Assembly (NCBI GenBank): GCA_964474755.1
Contig: CAYYUG010000008.1
Span: 1-64,000 of the forward strand
Direction of reading: 5' to 3'
Source of the DNA: GCA-2717185 sp964474755
GTDB taxonomy: Bacteria > Pseudomonadota > Alphaproteobacteria > UBA8366 > GCA-2717185
Length of the DNA stretch: 64,000 nucleotides
Under the pieces are notes generated by a model. That model did no database searches and was not told the DNA's origin. It saw only the letters and a list, made by a program, of their open reading frames with translations. Below are positions 18,408 to 27,152 of this stretch, one piece after another. Each line of letters opens with the position of its first letter. Positions within the stretch are counted from its first letter, which is position 1. The position numbers and the translations under genes were made by a program.

Positions 18408-20062
18408 CGACGCACATCGACCCCGTCACGATGCAGGTGGTCGGCAACTACTGCCGGACAGTGACCAACGAAGTGGAGGTGGCAATGATCCGAGCCGCCT
18501 ACTCTCCAGTCACAAAGGAGGCGTTCGACTGTTCGGCCGGAATTATCGATCCGTCGAGCGAGTTCTGGGCCCTGGCAGATGCCATTCCGGTACAGTGTTC
18601 GGTGCTGGCCACCGTCCATCGCGCCATGCTTGAAAATTATGACCGGCCGCTTGAGCCCGGAGACATCCTGTTCACCAATGACCCTTGGTCCGGTTGCCCG
18701 CATCTGAACGACTTCGTGTCCATCGCCCCAGTCTTTGCGAATAATGAAATTATCGCCTACATCGGAACGCTGATGCATCAGACAGATGTCGGCGGCAAGA
18801 CGCCTGGCAGTATGCCAGCCGATGCCACGGAAATTTTTCAGGAGGGTTTCCGGGTGCCGGTACAACGATTGTTCACTCGGGACGGCTTCAATGAAGCGGT
18901 ATTGAACATTCTGTTGGCGAATTCGCGCACCCCCACCAGTTTTCGGGGCGACCTGTCAGCTCAGGTAGCGGGTACGCGTCTCGGAATCCGGCGGATGCAG
19001 GAAGCAGTCGAACGCTTTGGTAAAGAGCAGTTCGTCAGCCACGCACGCGCTTATGTCGACTACAGCGAGCGGCGCGTGCGCGACCAATTGCGGCAATTGC
19101 GATCAGGTACCTACAGTGCGGAACGCCGCGTCGACGGACCTGACTACGATAGCGAGGACCAAGGCATCACCGTGAGGGTAGACGTCGTCATCGATGAGGG
19201 ACAGGTGAACGTAGACTTCTCGCGATCCAGTGATCAGGTTCCACGACCGCTGAATTGCGTTCTGTCCAATGCCATTGCTCCAAGTCTGGTCGCTTTGCGC
19301 TGCATACTTGACAGTGACGTCCCCATGAATGGCGGGCTCCAGCGCGCGCTATCAGTAAGCTGTAGGCCGGGATCTATTCTCAATCCCGTGCTGCCGGCCC
19401 CAGTGGGAGCACGCGCCGTCGTCGCGTCCTTAGCCTATGACTGTGTTCTCGAATGTCTCGGTCAGGCGGCGCCCAAACAGGCCTGCGCGACGTCAAGCGG
19501 TGGCACCACTATGCCCTTTATCTGGGCCCCACAGACGATGCCCGGCGTGGAGCCGCGAATCTTGGTGGACAATTCTCTCACCGGCGGAACCGGGGCCCGA
19601 TCCGACACGGACGGCATGGATGCCGTGGACAATACGGTCACCAACGCGATGAACTATCCGGCGGAAATGCTAGAACAGGAGTATCCAGCCATAGTCGAGC
19701 GGCACGAACTCCGTGATGGTTCAGGCGGCGCAGGGCAATTTCATGGCGGATTGGGCTTGCGCCGCGTGCTGCGATTTCTCGCCCCAGGCAGCCTCGCGCT
19801 CCGAGGGCATCGCCATCAATTTCCGCCTCCAGGATTTGCCGGCGGCGAGGCTGGTGCACCATCACGGTTCTCGCTCGAGCGCGACGGCGTCGCGAAACCC
19901 GTCTCGCCGCAATCCTCAGCAATTTCTACTGAGATTGGCGACCGCCTCATCGCGGAGACGCCGGGCGGCGGCGGCTTTGGTCCCGTTGCCGAGAGAGGAG
20001 AGGAGAGCGTCGCGTCATCGCGGCCAAACGATGCGGTTTCGACTAAGCCAAGGGACAACTAA
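18404..20062 (+). CDS. hydantoinase B/oxoprolinase-type subunit, second copy
   Basis: A 552-residue HyuB. The start is the ATG overlapping the HyuA stop (protein MTTHIDPVTMQVVG); an in-frame codon at 18371 inside HyuA is rejected. Signatures: VEVAMIRAAYSPVTKEAFDCS, DILFTNDPWSGCPHLNDF, GTLMHQTDVGGKTPGS, ATEIFQEGFR, and RDGSGGAGQFHGGLGLRR, ending in AETPGGGGFGP. It works with HyuA in ATP-dependent amide-ring opening or carboxylation. The C-terminal 25 residues are polar and probably disordered. Confidence 0.93.
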   Translation: MTTHIDPVTMQVVGNYCRTVTNEVEVAMIRAAYSPVTKEAFDCSAGIIDPSSEFWALADAIPVQCSVLATVHRAMLENYDRPLEPGDILFTNDPWSGCPHLNDFVSIAPVFANNEIIAYIGTLMHQTDVGGKTPGSMPADATEIFQEGFRVPVQRLFTRDGFNEAVLNILLANSRTPTSFRGDLSAQVAGTRLGIRRMQEAVERFGKEQFVSHARAYVDYSERRVRDQLRQLRSGTYSAERRVDGPDYDSEDQGITVRVDVVIDEGQVNVDFSRSSDQVPRPLNCVLSNAIAPSLVALRCILDSDVPMNGGLQRALSVSCRPGSILNPVLPAPVGARAVVASLAYDCVLECLGQAAPKQACATSSGGTTMPFIWAPQTMPGVEPRILVDNSLTGGTGARSDTDGMDAVDNTVTNAMNYPAEMLEQEYPAIVERHELRDGSGGAGQFHGGLGLRRVLRFLAPGSLALRGHRHQFPPPGFAGGEAGAPSRFSLERDGVAKPVSPQSSAISTEIGDRLIAETPGGGGFGPVAERGEESVASSRPNDAVSTKPRDN

Positions 20063-20065
20063 TTA

Positions 20066-20257
20066 ACGGCTTGCTTAGACACCGCTTTCATAATCTATCC
20101 AAACCATCTGACTGATATCCCAATCTTTAGTGCCGCCTGTATCGGTGCCCTCTAGCCACAAGAATTGTGTGAATTCGTTCGGGCAATCGAGAGGTATTAT
20201 TATGAGTTAGTTGTCACAGACTTTGCACCCTTGGAGCCAGAGGACGCCATCGCCTAA
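20066..20257 (+). pseudogene. remnant of a second phnW-like gene (C-terminus)
   Basis: In one frame this stretch reads TACLDTAFIIYPNHLTDIP, FSAACIGAL, a TAG at 20153-20155, then PQELCEFVRAIERYYYELVVTDFAP and a TAA at 20255. It matches position by position the last ~55 residues of the intact transaminase at 15131-16252, which reads RDRGFMIYPGHLTDIP, RVACIGALQPQD and GVTDFAP. The TAG stands exactly where the intact gene has CAG (Gln). The rest of this copy is gone. It ends 9 bases before the GMC gene, so a transaminase gene once preceded that oxidoreductase. Confidence 0.85.
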
Positions 20258-20266
20258 GCTAACACC

Positions 20267-21877
20267 ATGCCAGAAACAAACGCTCAAACCTACGATTTCA
20301 TCGTTGTCGGCGCTGGATCGGCCGGGGCTGCCGTCGCACATCGCCTATCAACGAATCCAAAGCACAAGGTGCTGCTTCTGGAGGCCGGGCCTGCGAGCCA
20401 TCGCTGGTCGCGCATCCCAGCCGGCTACGCTAAGCTGCTGCACAATCCAAATGCAAATTGGTGCTATCAGTCAGAACCGATTCCCAATGCGAACGGTCGC
20501 TCGATCTATGTGCCGCGCGGCAAAATGCTCGGCGGGTCAAGCTCGATAAATGGCACAGCATTCGTGCGTGGCCAGGCGCAGGACTATGACACTTGGGCGC
20601 AGATGGGTAATCGGGGCTGGAGCTATCGCGAAGTCCTGCCCTGCTTCAAGCGCATGGAAAGCTATGAAAGTGGCGGCGACGACGAATTTCGCGGCCGCGA
20701 CGGGCCACTGCGTGTGACCGACCCGGACGCTAGCGATCCTCTGATGGCGACCATCATCAAGGCCGCTAGCGAGGTCGGCATCCCTCATAATCCGGACTAC
20801 AATGGCGTACGGCAGGACGGTATCGCCATGAGCCAGGCAACCATCGCGGACGGGCGGCGGATGAGTACAGCGCATTGCTACCTGACACCGATCCGCAATC
20901 GCCCTAATCTACACATTGTCACCGACGCCCTGACAGAACGGATCCTTCTCGAAGGTACGCGTTGCATTGGCGTGCGCTATTCCGTCGGCGGTAAAACGCA
21001 GGAAGCCATGTCGGGACGCGATGTTGTGATCAGCGCCGGCTCAGTCAATTCACCGCAACTTCTCGAATTGTCGGGCATCGGCCAGCCAAACCTATTGCAA
21101 GAGTTCGGCATCGAGGTCCAGCGCGCACTGCCGGGGGTCGGCGAGAATTTGCGCGATCACTTCGCACCGCGCACGCGCTGGGCAATCAAGGCCAAAGGCT
21201 ACACTTACAACGACCGCGGTCGTGGGCTCGGTCTCGTAAATCAGGTGCTGCGGTATCTGACAACCGGCAAGGGGATGCTGGGTTCTGTCGCTGCTCCACT
21301 GCGCGCCTTCGTCCGCTCACGCGAGGGTTTGGAAGCACCGGACCTTCTACTTGGTTGGGTTCCGATGCTCACGTTGCCGGGCCCTAAGATATCCAAACAA
21401 TCCGGTATGACCTGCTACGCTCACCCCATGCGCCCTGAAAGTACCGGCAATATCCACATCAAGGCGGCTGATCCAAGGCAGGCACCGGCGATCAATTTCA
21501 ACTTCTTGACGGCGCCCGTCGACGCCGAATTGACTATCAAGGCAGTGCGCATCGCCCGATCGATTATGACCGCCCCCGCGATGGCGCCACTGCAGGTTGA
21601 GGAACTTTCGCCCGGATCGGAATTGCAGGCAGATGATGAAATCCTCAATTGGATCAAGGCTGCAGCGGAGACGACATACCACCCCGTCGGCACCTGCAAG
21701 ATGGGCCAGGACGACCGCGCCGTTGTCGACGAGAGGCTTCGGGTGAAAGGCACGATGGGTTTGCGTATCGCAGACGCTTCCATCATGCCGACACTTATCT
21801 CCGGCAACACGAATGCACCCTCGATCATGATCGGCGAAAAAGCGGCCGAAATGGTGCTGGAAGACGCCGCAAACTGA
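20267..21877 (+). CDS. GMC-family FAD-dependent alcohol oxidoreductase (choline dehydrogenase-like)
   Basis: A 536-residue glucose-methanol-choline oxidoreductase. The Rossmann FAD site is DFIVVGAGSAGAAVAHRLS near residue 10, the GMC signature is GKMLGGSSSINGTAFVRG, a second one reads ISAGSVNSPQLLELSGIG, and the active-site His is in TTYHPVGTCKMG near the C-terminus, followed by NTNAPSIMIGEKAAEMV. It oxidises primary alcohols (choline, alkyl or polyethylene glycol types) to aldehydes. It stands in the sulfatase-PhnW-HyuAB unit and just before a lactonase-like gene. Confidence 0.92.
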   Translation: MPETNAQTYDFIVVGAGSAGAAVAHRLSTNPKHKVLLLEAGPASHRWSRIPAGYAKLLHNPNANWCYQSEPIPNANGRSIYVPRGKMLGGSSSINGTAFVRGQAQDYDTWAQMGNRGWSYREVLPCFKRMESYESGGDDEFRGRDGPLRVTDPDASDPLMATIIKAASEVGIPHNPDYNGVRQDGIAMSQATIADGRRMSTAHCYLTPIRNRPNLHIVTDALTERILLEGTRCIGVRYSVGGKTQEAMSGRDVVISAGSVNSPQLLELSGIGQPNLLQEFGIEVQRALPGVGENLRDHFAPRTRWAIKAKGYTYNDRGRGLGLVNQVLRYLTTGKGMLGSVAAPLRAFVRSREGLEAPDLLLGWVPMLTLPGPKISKQSGMTCYAHPMRPESTGNIHIKAADPRQAPAINFNFLTAPVDAELTIKAVRIARSIMTAPAMAPLQVEELSPGSELQADDEILNWIKAAAETTYHPVGTCKMGQDDRAVVDERLRVKGTMGLRIADASIMPTLISGNTNAPSIMIGEKAAEMVLEDAAN

Positions 21878-21894
21878 TCCGAAAGACCTGACGC

Positions 21895-22917
21895 ATGACC
21901 TACAACCTCTTTATCATGATATCCGGCGAGGATCACATTGCCCGATTTTCGATGGACCCTGATTCCGGCGCGCTCGATCCTCGCGAAAATATCGCCCTGC
22001 CAGGCGGCCCGGCACCGGTCGCGATCTCACCGGACCGACAGTTCATGTATGTAGCGCAGCGCGCTGCGAACAAGCTTACCAGCTTCCGTATCAGCGCCAC
22101 GGACGGCAGCCTGGCACCACTCGGAACGATCCCACTCCGCTCCGACCCCTGCTATCTGGCGATGGACCAGACCGGCCAGTTTCTGCTGGGTGCATACTAT
22201 CTGGCAGAGAAGGCATCAGTGCATCGTATCGGCGCGAATGGTGCGGCGCTTGACCCGCCGGTCGAGTGGCGTACAACCGGCCGTGGAGCGCATTGCCTGC
22301 AGACTGATCGTTCCAACCGGTTCGCCTTTGTACCTCATATCGAAGGTAACGGTGCACCGAATGCAATTTTCCAGTTCCGGTTTAACCCGGAGACCGGACA
22401 GCTGGACCCGAATGTGCCAGACCGGTTCGCCACCTCAGAGATGCTCGGCCCACGGCACTTCTGCTTCCATCCTGCACTGGACATGGTCTATGTCTCGAAC
22501 GAACAGGGCTGTAGCGTCAGCGTCCTCAACTTCGATCCCATCGCTGGAACCCTTTCGCACCGGCAAACACTGACCACACTGCCGGCGGAATGGGACGGTG
22601 CCAATAAATGTTCACAGATCCGCATGACGCAGGATGGGCGTTTTCTCTACGCCCCCAACCGGGGCCATGACAGCATCGCTTGCTTCACCGTCGACAAAGC
22701 CAACGGCTTGCTGACCGAGAATGGGCATGTCGCCGCGGAACCGGTACCCCGCGCCTTCGATATCGACCCGGGTGGACATTTTTTGCTATCCGCCGGTTTA
22801 GAGTCGGGGCGTCTTACTGTTTATCGCATCGACGGCAACAATGGTGGTCTGGAGCGCGTCACGACGCACGAGGTCGGCGCAAGACCAATGTGGGTGACAA
22901 TTTTACCAGCAAGCTGA
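21895..22917 (+). CDS. beta-propeller lactonase (6-phosphogluconolactonase-like)
   Basis: A 340-residue seven-bladed propeller of the YbhE/Pgl type, with repeated blades such as PVAISPDRQFMYVAQRAANKLTSF, GRFLYAPNRGHDSIACFTVD and FDIDPGGHFLLSAGLESGRL, and an end GARPMWVTILP. Relatives open sugar or other lactones. It starts 17 bases after the GMC oxidoreductase; together they could oxidise a cyclic hemiacetal or alcohol and open the lactone formed (inference). The stop is three bases from the convergent enoyl-CoA hydratase stop. Confidence 0.85.
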   Translation: MTYNLFIMISGEDHIARFSMDPDSGALDPRENIALPGGPAPVAISPDRQFMYVAQRAANKLTSFRISATDGSLAPLGTIPLRSDPCYLAMDQTGQFLLGAYYLAEKASVHRIGANGAALDPPVEWRTTGRGAHCLQTDRSNRFAFVPHIEGNGAPNAIFQFRFNPETGQLDPNVPDRFATSEMLGPRHFCFHPALDMVYVSNEQGCSVSVLNFDPIAGTLSHRQTLTTLPAEWDGANKCSQIRMTQDGRFLYAPNRGHDSIACFTVDKANGLLTENGHVAAEPVPRAFDIDPGGHFLLSAGLESGRLTVYRIDGNNGGLERVTTHEVGARPMWVTILPAS

Positions 22918-22920
22918 CAG

Positions 22921-23742
22921 CTACGTTTCGTCCGCGAAACGGGCGTCGCGCCATGCAATAGCCGCCTTCACCCCCTGCTCCTTGCGGATGCGGGCGAATT
23001 CACGTTTTTCCCAGGATGGCGTCGCGTTGATCTCAACATCGATATCAAGACTGGTCAGCAGCGCTTGACGCAGTCCCATGATTTCATAACTCCGGTTGAT
23101 CGCCTGCTTGGTCAGTTGTACGGACACCGCCGCGGATTGCACCATCTTGCGTGCCATGCTTTTAGCCTTGAGCAACGCTTCATCTGACGGCACGACGCAA
23201 TTTACGATTCCCATTCGCAGCGCGTCCTCTGCGCTGACCCGATCATCTCCGGTGAGCAGCAATTCCTTGGCTTGTTTAGGGCCAGTGATCCAAGGCAGCA
23301 ACATGGCGACGATACCTGTGCCGAAACGCACCTCCGGCTCACCAAACATTGTGCCCTTGGCCGCTACCGTAATGTCGCAGGCGAGCGCCAGTTCAAACGC
23401 GCCGGCGAGGCAATACCCCTGCGCCACGGCGATGGTCGGTTTCGGGCAGTCCCAGAATTTGATGATGAAATCGAACTGCAACGCCATTTGCGAACGTATC
23501 TTGTCGACGCCGTCGAGATTGCGCTCCGCCGAGGCCTTAAGATCGAAGCCGGCGGAAAATGCGCGGCCAGCACCCTGGACAATGACGGCTTTGACGCCGT
23601 CATCTGTAGAGAAGCGGTCCATCGCCGACATGCATTCGTACATCATCTCGTTGTTAAACGCGTTTAATGCCTTGGGTCGGTTGAAAGTCAAATAACCTAT
23701 GCCGTTCTTGACTTCCGTCTGGATAAATTTTTCGGTCATCAC
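22921..23742 (-). CDS. enoyl-CoA hydratase/isomerase
   Basis: A 273-residue crotonase-fold protein. The oxyanion hole is formed by GRAFSAGFDLKA near residue 65 and AQGYCLAGAFELALACDI near residue 110; the typical FGEPEVRFGTG follows. The usual first catalytic Glu region is present in EPEVRFG. The ATG at 23742 overlaps the LLM stop (ATGA), so translation is coupled to that gene. It acts on a 2-enoyl-CoA or related thioester; the CaiB transferase upstream could supply the CoA ester (inference). Confidence 0.9.
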   Translation of the reverse strand: MMTEKFIQTEVKNGIGYLTFNRPKALNAFNNEMMYECMSAMDRFSTDDGVKAVIVQGAGRAFSAGFDLKASAERNLDGVDKIRSQMALQFDFIIKFWDCPKPTIAVAQGYCLAGAFELALACDITVAAKGTMFGEPEVRFGTGIVAMLLPWITGPKQAKELLLTGDDRVSAEDALRMGIVNCVVPSDEALLKAKSMARKMVQSAAVSVQLTKQAINRSYEIMGLRQALLTSLDIDVEINATPSWEKREFARIRKEQGVKAAIAWRDARFADET

Positions 23743-24758
23743 GCCGCCCCAATTTCGAACTCGTTCGCCAGCAATTTGTAGGAATGCTTGCGTGCATCGA
23801 GGCCGTGCGTCCAGGTCAACACAGAAATCTCTTCGACTCCTAACTGTTCCACAAGTTTCCGCAACTGTCTGCCAACGACGTCAGGTGTGCCGACAAGCGC
23901 GGTCTCGCGCAACTGATCTAACCGCGCCTGTTCCGCCGGGGTGTAGGCCTGTCCTGCCGCCATCTCTGGCGATTCAATCGGCTGCAGCTGGCCTTGATCC
24001 CTCAGTAGTCGCGAGCGGGCGCGCGACATGAACTGAAAGTGCGCCTCTTCATCGGTCTCGGCCAGGAGCGCCCAAACGCAGATTGCGGTCTCAGGTTCCG
24101 GATGGCGTTGGCTCGGCTGATAGTTTTCGCGATAAAGCGCCAGAGCCTGTGCGCAGGCCCGCCCCTCAGTAATGAAATGAGCGAAGCAATAGGGAATACC
24201 GAAATGTGCTGCGACCTGTGCGCCGTAATCGGACGTCCCCAACATCCACATCTCCGGAACAGTTTCTCCGGTCGGGAAGGCTCGGATCGTGCCAAACGGA
24301 TGTCCTTCGGGCAGCGCGTCGTCCGAAATCCAGGCTAGCAAATCACGCACTTGCGCCGGGAATTGCTCCGCCGCCTTCGCCGCATTGGGGTTAAGGGCGT
24401 AGGCTGTCCGCCCGTCCGAGCCCGGCGCGCGGCCGAGCCCTAGATCGATGCGTCCCGGCGCAATCGCGTCCAATACACGGAACTGTTCAGCCACCTTCAA
24501 CGCTGAGTAGTGCGGCAGCATGACCCCCGCACTGCCGATGCGGATGCGTTTAGTTGTGGCTGCAATTGCCGACATGACGATCTCAGGTGCACTGCCCGCG
24601 ATGGTGTCATGATTATGGTGCTCGGCGACCCAGAAGCGACTATAGCCGAGGTCCTCGCAGTATTTTGCCAGAGCGATGGTCTCACGGATCGATTCCGCCT
24701 GCGCGCGGCCAGCGATGGCGACGGATTGGTCTAGCACGGAGAGGCGGCGAACGGTCAT
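23739..24758 (-). CDS. luciferase-like monooxygenase, MsnO8/group 1 type
   Basis: A 339-residue LLM of the group typified by RLSVLDQS at the N-terminus, followed by YSRFWVAEHHN, APEIVMSAIAATTKRIRIGSAGVMLPHYSALKVAEQFRVLD and GLGRAPGSDGRTA. These proteins are FMN-linked oxidoreductases of unknown substrate found widely in proteobacteria. The start codon is ATG. The gene lies between a CaiB CoA-transferase (186 bases upstream on the same strand) and enoyl-CoA hydratase (overlapping). Confidence 0.88.
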   Translation of the reverse strand: MTVRRLSVLDQSVAIAGRAQAESIRETIALAKYCEDLGYSRFWVAEHHNHDTIAGSAPEIVMSAIAATTKRIRIGSAGVMLPHYSALKVAEQFRVLDAIAPGRIDLGLGRAPGSDGRTAYALNPNAAKAAEQFPAQVRDLLAWISDDALPEGHPFGTIRAFPTGETVPEMWMLGTSDYGAQVAAHFGIPYCFAHFITEGRACAQALALYRENYQPSQRHPEPETAICVWALLAETDEEAHFQFMSRARSRLLRDQGQLQPIESPEMAAGQAYTPAEQARLDQLRETALVGTPDVVGRQLRKLVEQLGVEEISVLTWTHGLDARKHSYKLLANEFEIGAA

Positions 24759-24944
24759 GGAACTGCAACGGCCTCAATACCGCGACACGCAATAACGCAA
24801 CGCAAATCCCTTCATTTCCTTTCTTGAGCCGCTAAGGGCGAAAAGGAAACCTCGCGTCAACAGAGCGTTATACCCATCTGCCTCGACGCGTGACGCTTGG
24901 GATAGGAGTAGACGACGGTTAGCTGCAGCAACAATGCGCATTCT

Positions 24945-26129
24945 CTAAATTACCTTCTCCTCGGCCAGAGCTGCGATCGCTGCATCGCCCATACCTAGCC
25001 AATCCACCAAAACGTCTTCATTATCTGCACCCGGTTCGTGAAAGAATTCCAACGGCACCGGCGGAAACTCCGACAGGCGGATCGGCGAGCTTGGCAGAAC
25101 GATATCACCGATGTAGGAATGGCTCATCCGGTTCAGCATGCCGCGCTCATGCATGTGTTCATCGTTCATCACCTCGCCCACATCGCGCACCGGGGCAACC
25201 GGGATGCGGTTCTCACGGATTAGGCGGTAGGCCTCATCCTTACTGCGTTGCGCAGCCCAGGCGCCAATCATCTCGTTGATCTCCGCTTCGAAGCGATAGC
25301 GCAGCGCAGGGCTACCATACTCCGGATCGTGCGCCAATTCCGGGCGGCCGACCAGTTCCACCAGTCGATGCCACTGCGGCTCACTTACCACAATCAACGC
25401 AATCCAGCCGTCCTGACACTCGTAACGTCCATAAGGCGCACTATTTGCCGCTGTTTTATCGCCGCGTCGCTCCGGCAATTCACCGGTACGGTGATAGGAG
25501 GCGAACTCGCTGGATAATACGAAATACATTGCCTCCTGCATGGCAACCTCGACACGGGTGCCCTTACCGGTCGCATTACGCGCTATGAGCGCACTCAGGA
25601 TGCCAGCATAGAAATGGATGCCACCCATAATATCGCTCGGCGTACCACCCGCCCGCGCAGGCGGTCCACCCGTCTCGCCAGTAATGCTCATGACACCCGC
25701 GGCCGCCTGCACAGTGTGGTCCATGGCAAGTTGGTCCTTGTCCGGACCGGTAACGCCGTAACCAGTCGCCGTTCCGTAGATTAGCTTCGGATTTACCTCC
25801 CGCATAACGTCCCAGCCAAGACCGAGCCGGTCCATCGTACCAGCCGCGAAATTCTCTAACATTACATCGGCTTCCTTAGCCATTTCCTTCAGCAATTCCT
25901 TGCCCTTGGGATGCTTCAGATCAAGGGTGAGGCAACGCTTGTTGGAATTGAGCATCGCGAAGGCAAGCGGTGTCTCCGCGCCCTGGTTGCGTCTAATACG
26001 GTCGCCCGCATGGCTTTCTACCTTGACTACATCCGCCCCAGCCATGGCCATAAGAAACGAGGCGTAAGGGCCCTGATAAATTTGCGTAAGGTCAAGCACT
26101 TTGATGCCCTGAAGGGGTGTGTCCTGCAT
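24945..26129 (-). CDS. CaiB/BaiF family acyl-CoA transferase
   Basis: A 394-residue class III CoA-transferase. Signatures are LQGIKVLDLTQIYQGPYASFLMA at the start, VKVESHAGDRIRR, NSNKRCLTLDLKHPKGKELL, ENFAAGTMDRLGLG, the acidic site in LAMDHTVQAAAGVMSITGE and the SDIMGGIHFYAG loop. These enzymes shuttle CoA from a donor thioester to an acid via an Asp-CoA intermediate. ATG follows AAGGA. It is divergent from the phytanoyl-CoA dioxygenase gene; the 132 bases between contain a GGGGG-AAGT-CCCCC inverted repeat (26179-26192) that might be an operator. Confidence 0.93.
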   Translation of the reverse strand: MQDTPLQGIKVLDLTQIYQGPYASFLMAMAGADVVKVESHAGDRIRRNQGAETPLAFAMLNSNKRCLTLDLKHPKGKELLKEMAKEADVMLENFAAGTMDRLGLGWDVMREVNPKLIYGTATGYGVTGPDKDQLAMDHTVQAAAGVMSITGETGGPPARAGGTPSDIMGGIHFYAGILSALIARNATGKGTRVEVAMQEAMYFVLSSEFASYHRTGELPERRGDKTAANSAPYGRYECQDGWIALIVVSEPQWHRLVELVGRPELAHDPEYGSPALRYRFEAEINEMIGAWAAQRSKDEAYRLIRENRIPVAPVRDVGEVMNDEHMHERGMLNRMSHSYIGDIVLPSSPIRLSEFPPVPLEFFHEPGADNEDVLVDWLGMGDAAIAALAEEKVI

Positions 26130-26261
26130 AACGATCCTTGATTGTTGTGGCGCGCCATTAAAGACGCTGAAGCCGGAAGGGGGAAGTCCCCCACCACTGG
26201 CTCACCTCCAAGACACAGACTATCATGTAAAGCTCGGGCATCTCCGAAGGGGGCTTGATGT

Positions 26262-27083
26262 ATGGCATCACCGCTGCATAGGGTGGACTGCAGTAGTTCA
26301 GCCGCTGACATCGTCCCCATCCTTGAACGCGATGGGGCCGTCATCGTCGAAAAAATGCTCGCGCCCAACTTGCTGACACGCCTCAATCATGATCTCGACA
26401 GCATAGTTGCGGAAACGCCGCCGGGTGTGCGACACCCGACTGAGGACGATATGGTCTCTTTCTATGGCAAAGCGACCGTGCGGGCCGATGGGTTGCCGGG
26501 AAAATCGAACGCGTTCCTCGACGTCATGCAGCATCCGCTGCTCTTGGGTGTCGCGGATCATTTCCTGTTACCAAATTGTGACGACTACCTACTCAACACC
26601 GGCCAGCTTATCGAGATCGGCCCAGGCGAGAACGACCAGCGGCTGCATCGTGACGAGGGCGTGTGGCGGCATCTGAGCGATCCAAAGCCGGATCTACAAA
26701 TCGAGGCACTGTTCGCACTGTCCGATTTCACCGAAGAGAATGGCGCAACGCGGGTCGCACCCGGGAGCCATCGCTGGCATAAAGCTCGCGAAGCGAAAGC
26801 AAATGAAATCGTGCAGGCAGAGATGTCAGCAGGATGCGCCTTGTTTTATCTCGGCTCGACAATCCATGGCGGTGGAGCCAATCGAACGAAGTCCATACGG
26901 CGGCGGGGCATGTTCATCGGCTACGTGCTCGGTTGGCTGCGCACCGAGGAAAATATGTTCCTCTCCGTGCCGCTGGAGAAAGTCCGCACAGCGCCGCGCC
27001 GCGTGCAGGAGCTTCTGGGCTACAAGGCGGTGCGAGCCCTGGGTGTTGTCGATGTCGGCGACCCAATGGCACTCCTCGACTGA
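26262..27083 (+). CDS. phytanoyl-CoA dioxygenase (PhyH)-family Fe(II)/2OG oxygenase
   Basis: A 273-residue PhyH-type dioxygenase. The iron triad is seen as HRD in RLHRDEGVW (near residue 127) and the distal His in STIHGGGANRT (near residue 203), with an Arg seven residues later (RRRGMF) to hold 2-oxoglutarate. The ATG follows GAAGGGGG. Family members hydroxylate acyl-CoAs, ectoine, phosphonates (PhnY) or small natural products. With a PhnW-like gene elsewhere in the window, a PhnY-like role is possible but nothing in this protein proves it. Confidence 0.88.
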   Translation: MASPLHRVDCSSSAADIVPILERDGAVIVEKMLAPNLLTRLNHDLDSIVAETPPGVRHPTEDDMVSFYGKATVRADGLPGKSNAFLDVMQHPLLLGVADHFLLPNCDDYLLNTGQLIEIGPGENDQRLHRDEGVWRHLSDPKPDLQIEALFALSDFTEENGATRVAPGSHRWHKAREAKANEIVQAEMSAGCALFYLGSTIHGGGANRTKSIRRRGMFIGYVLGWLRTEENMFLSVPLEKVRTAPRRVQELLGYKAVRALGVVDVGDPMALLD

Positions 27084-27084
27084 A

Positions 27085-27110
27085 CCAGACATTTTCAACA
27101 ACCTGTCTGG
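27085..27110 (+). promoter_or_regulatory. hairpin at the end of the PhyH gene
   Basis: CCAGACA (27085-27091) and TGTCTGG (27104-27110) form a perfect seven-pair stem around a 12-base loop, starting two bases after the PhyH stop. There is no T-run, so it is not a standard terminator. It may separate PhyH translation from the next gene or act with the following hairpin at 27121-27150. Confidence 0.4.
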
Positions 27111-27120
27111 CTGCTACGCT

Positions 27121-27150
27121 ATCACCCTCACTTCACTGAACGAGGGTGAT
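27121..27150 (+). promoter_or_regulatory. hairpin covering the start site of the UGA-containing gene
   Basis: ATCACCCTC (27121-27129) and GAGGGTGAT (27142-27150) form a perfect nine-pair stem around a 12-base loop. The 3' arm ends two bases before the ATG at 27153 and contains the only Shine-Dalgarno-like bases (GAGGGTG). So ribosome access should depend on melting this stem. Translation of PhyH ends 38 bases upstream, so it would not open the stem by itself. Regulation is inferred, not shown. Confidence 0.5.
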
Positions 27151-27152
27151 AA

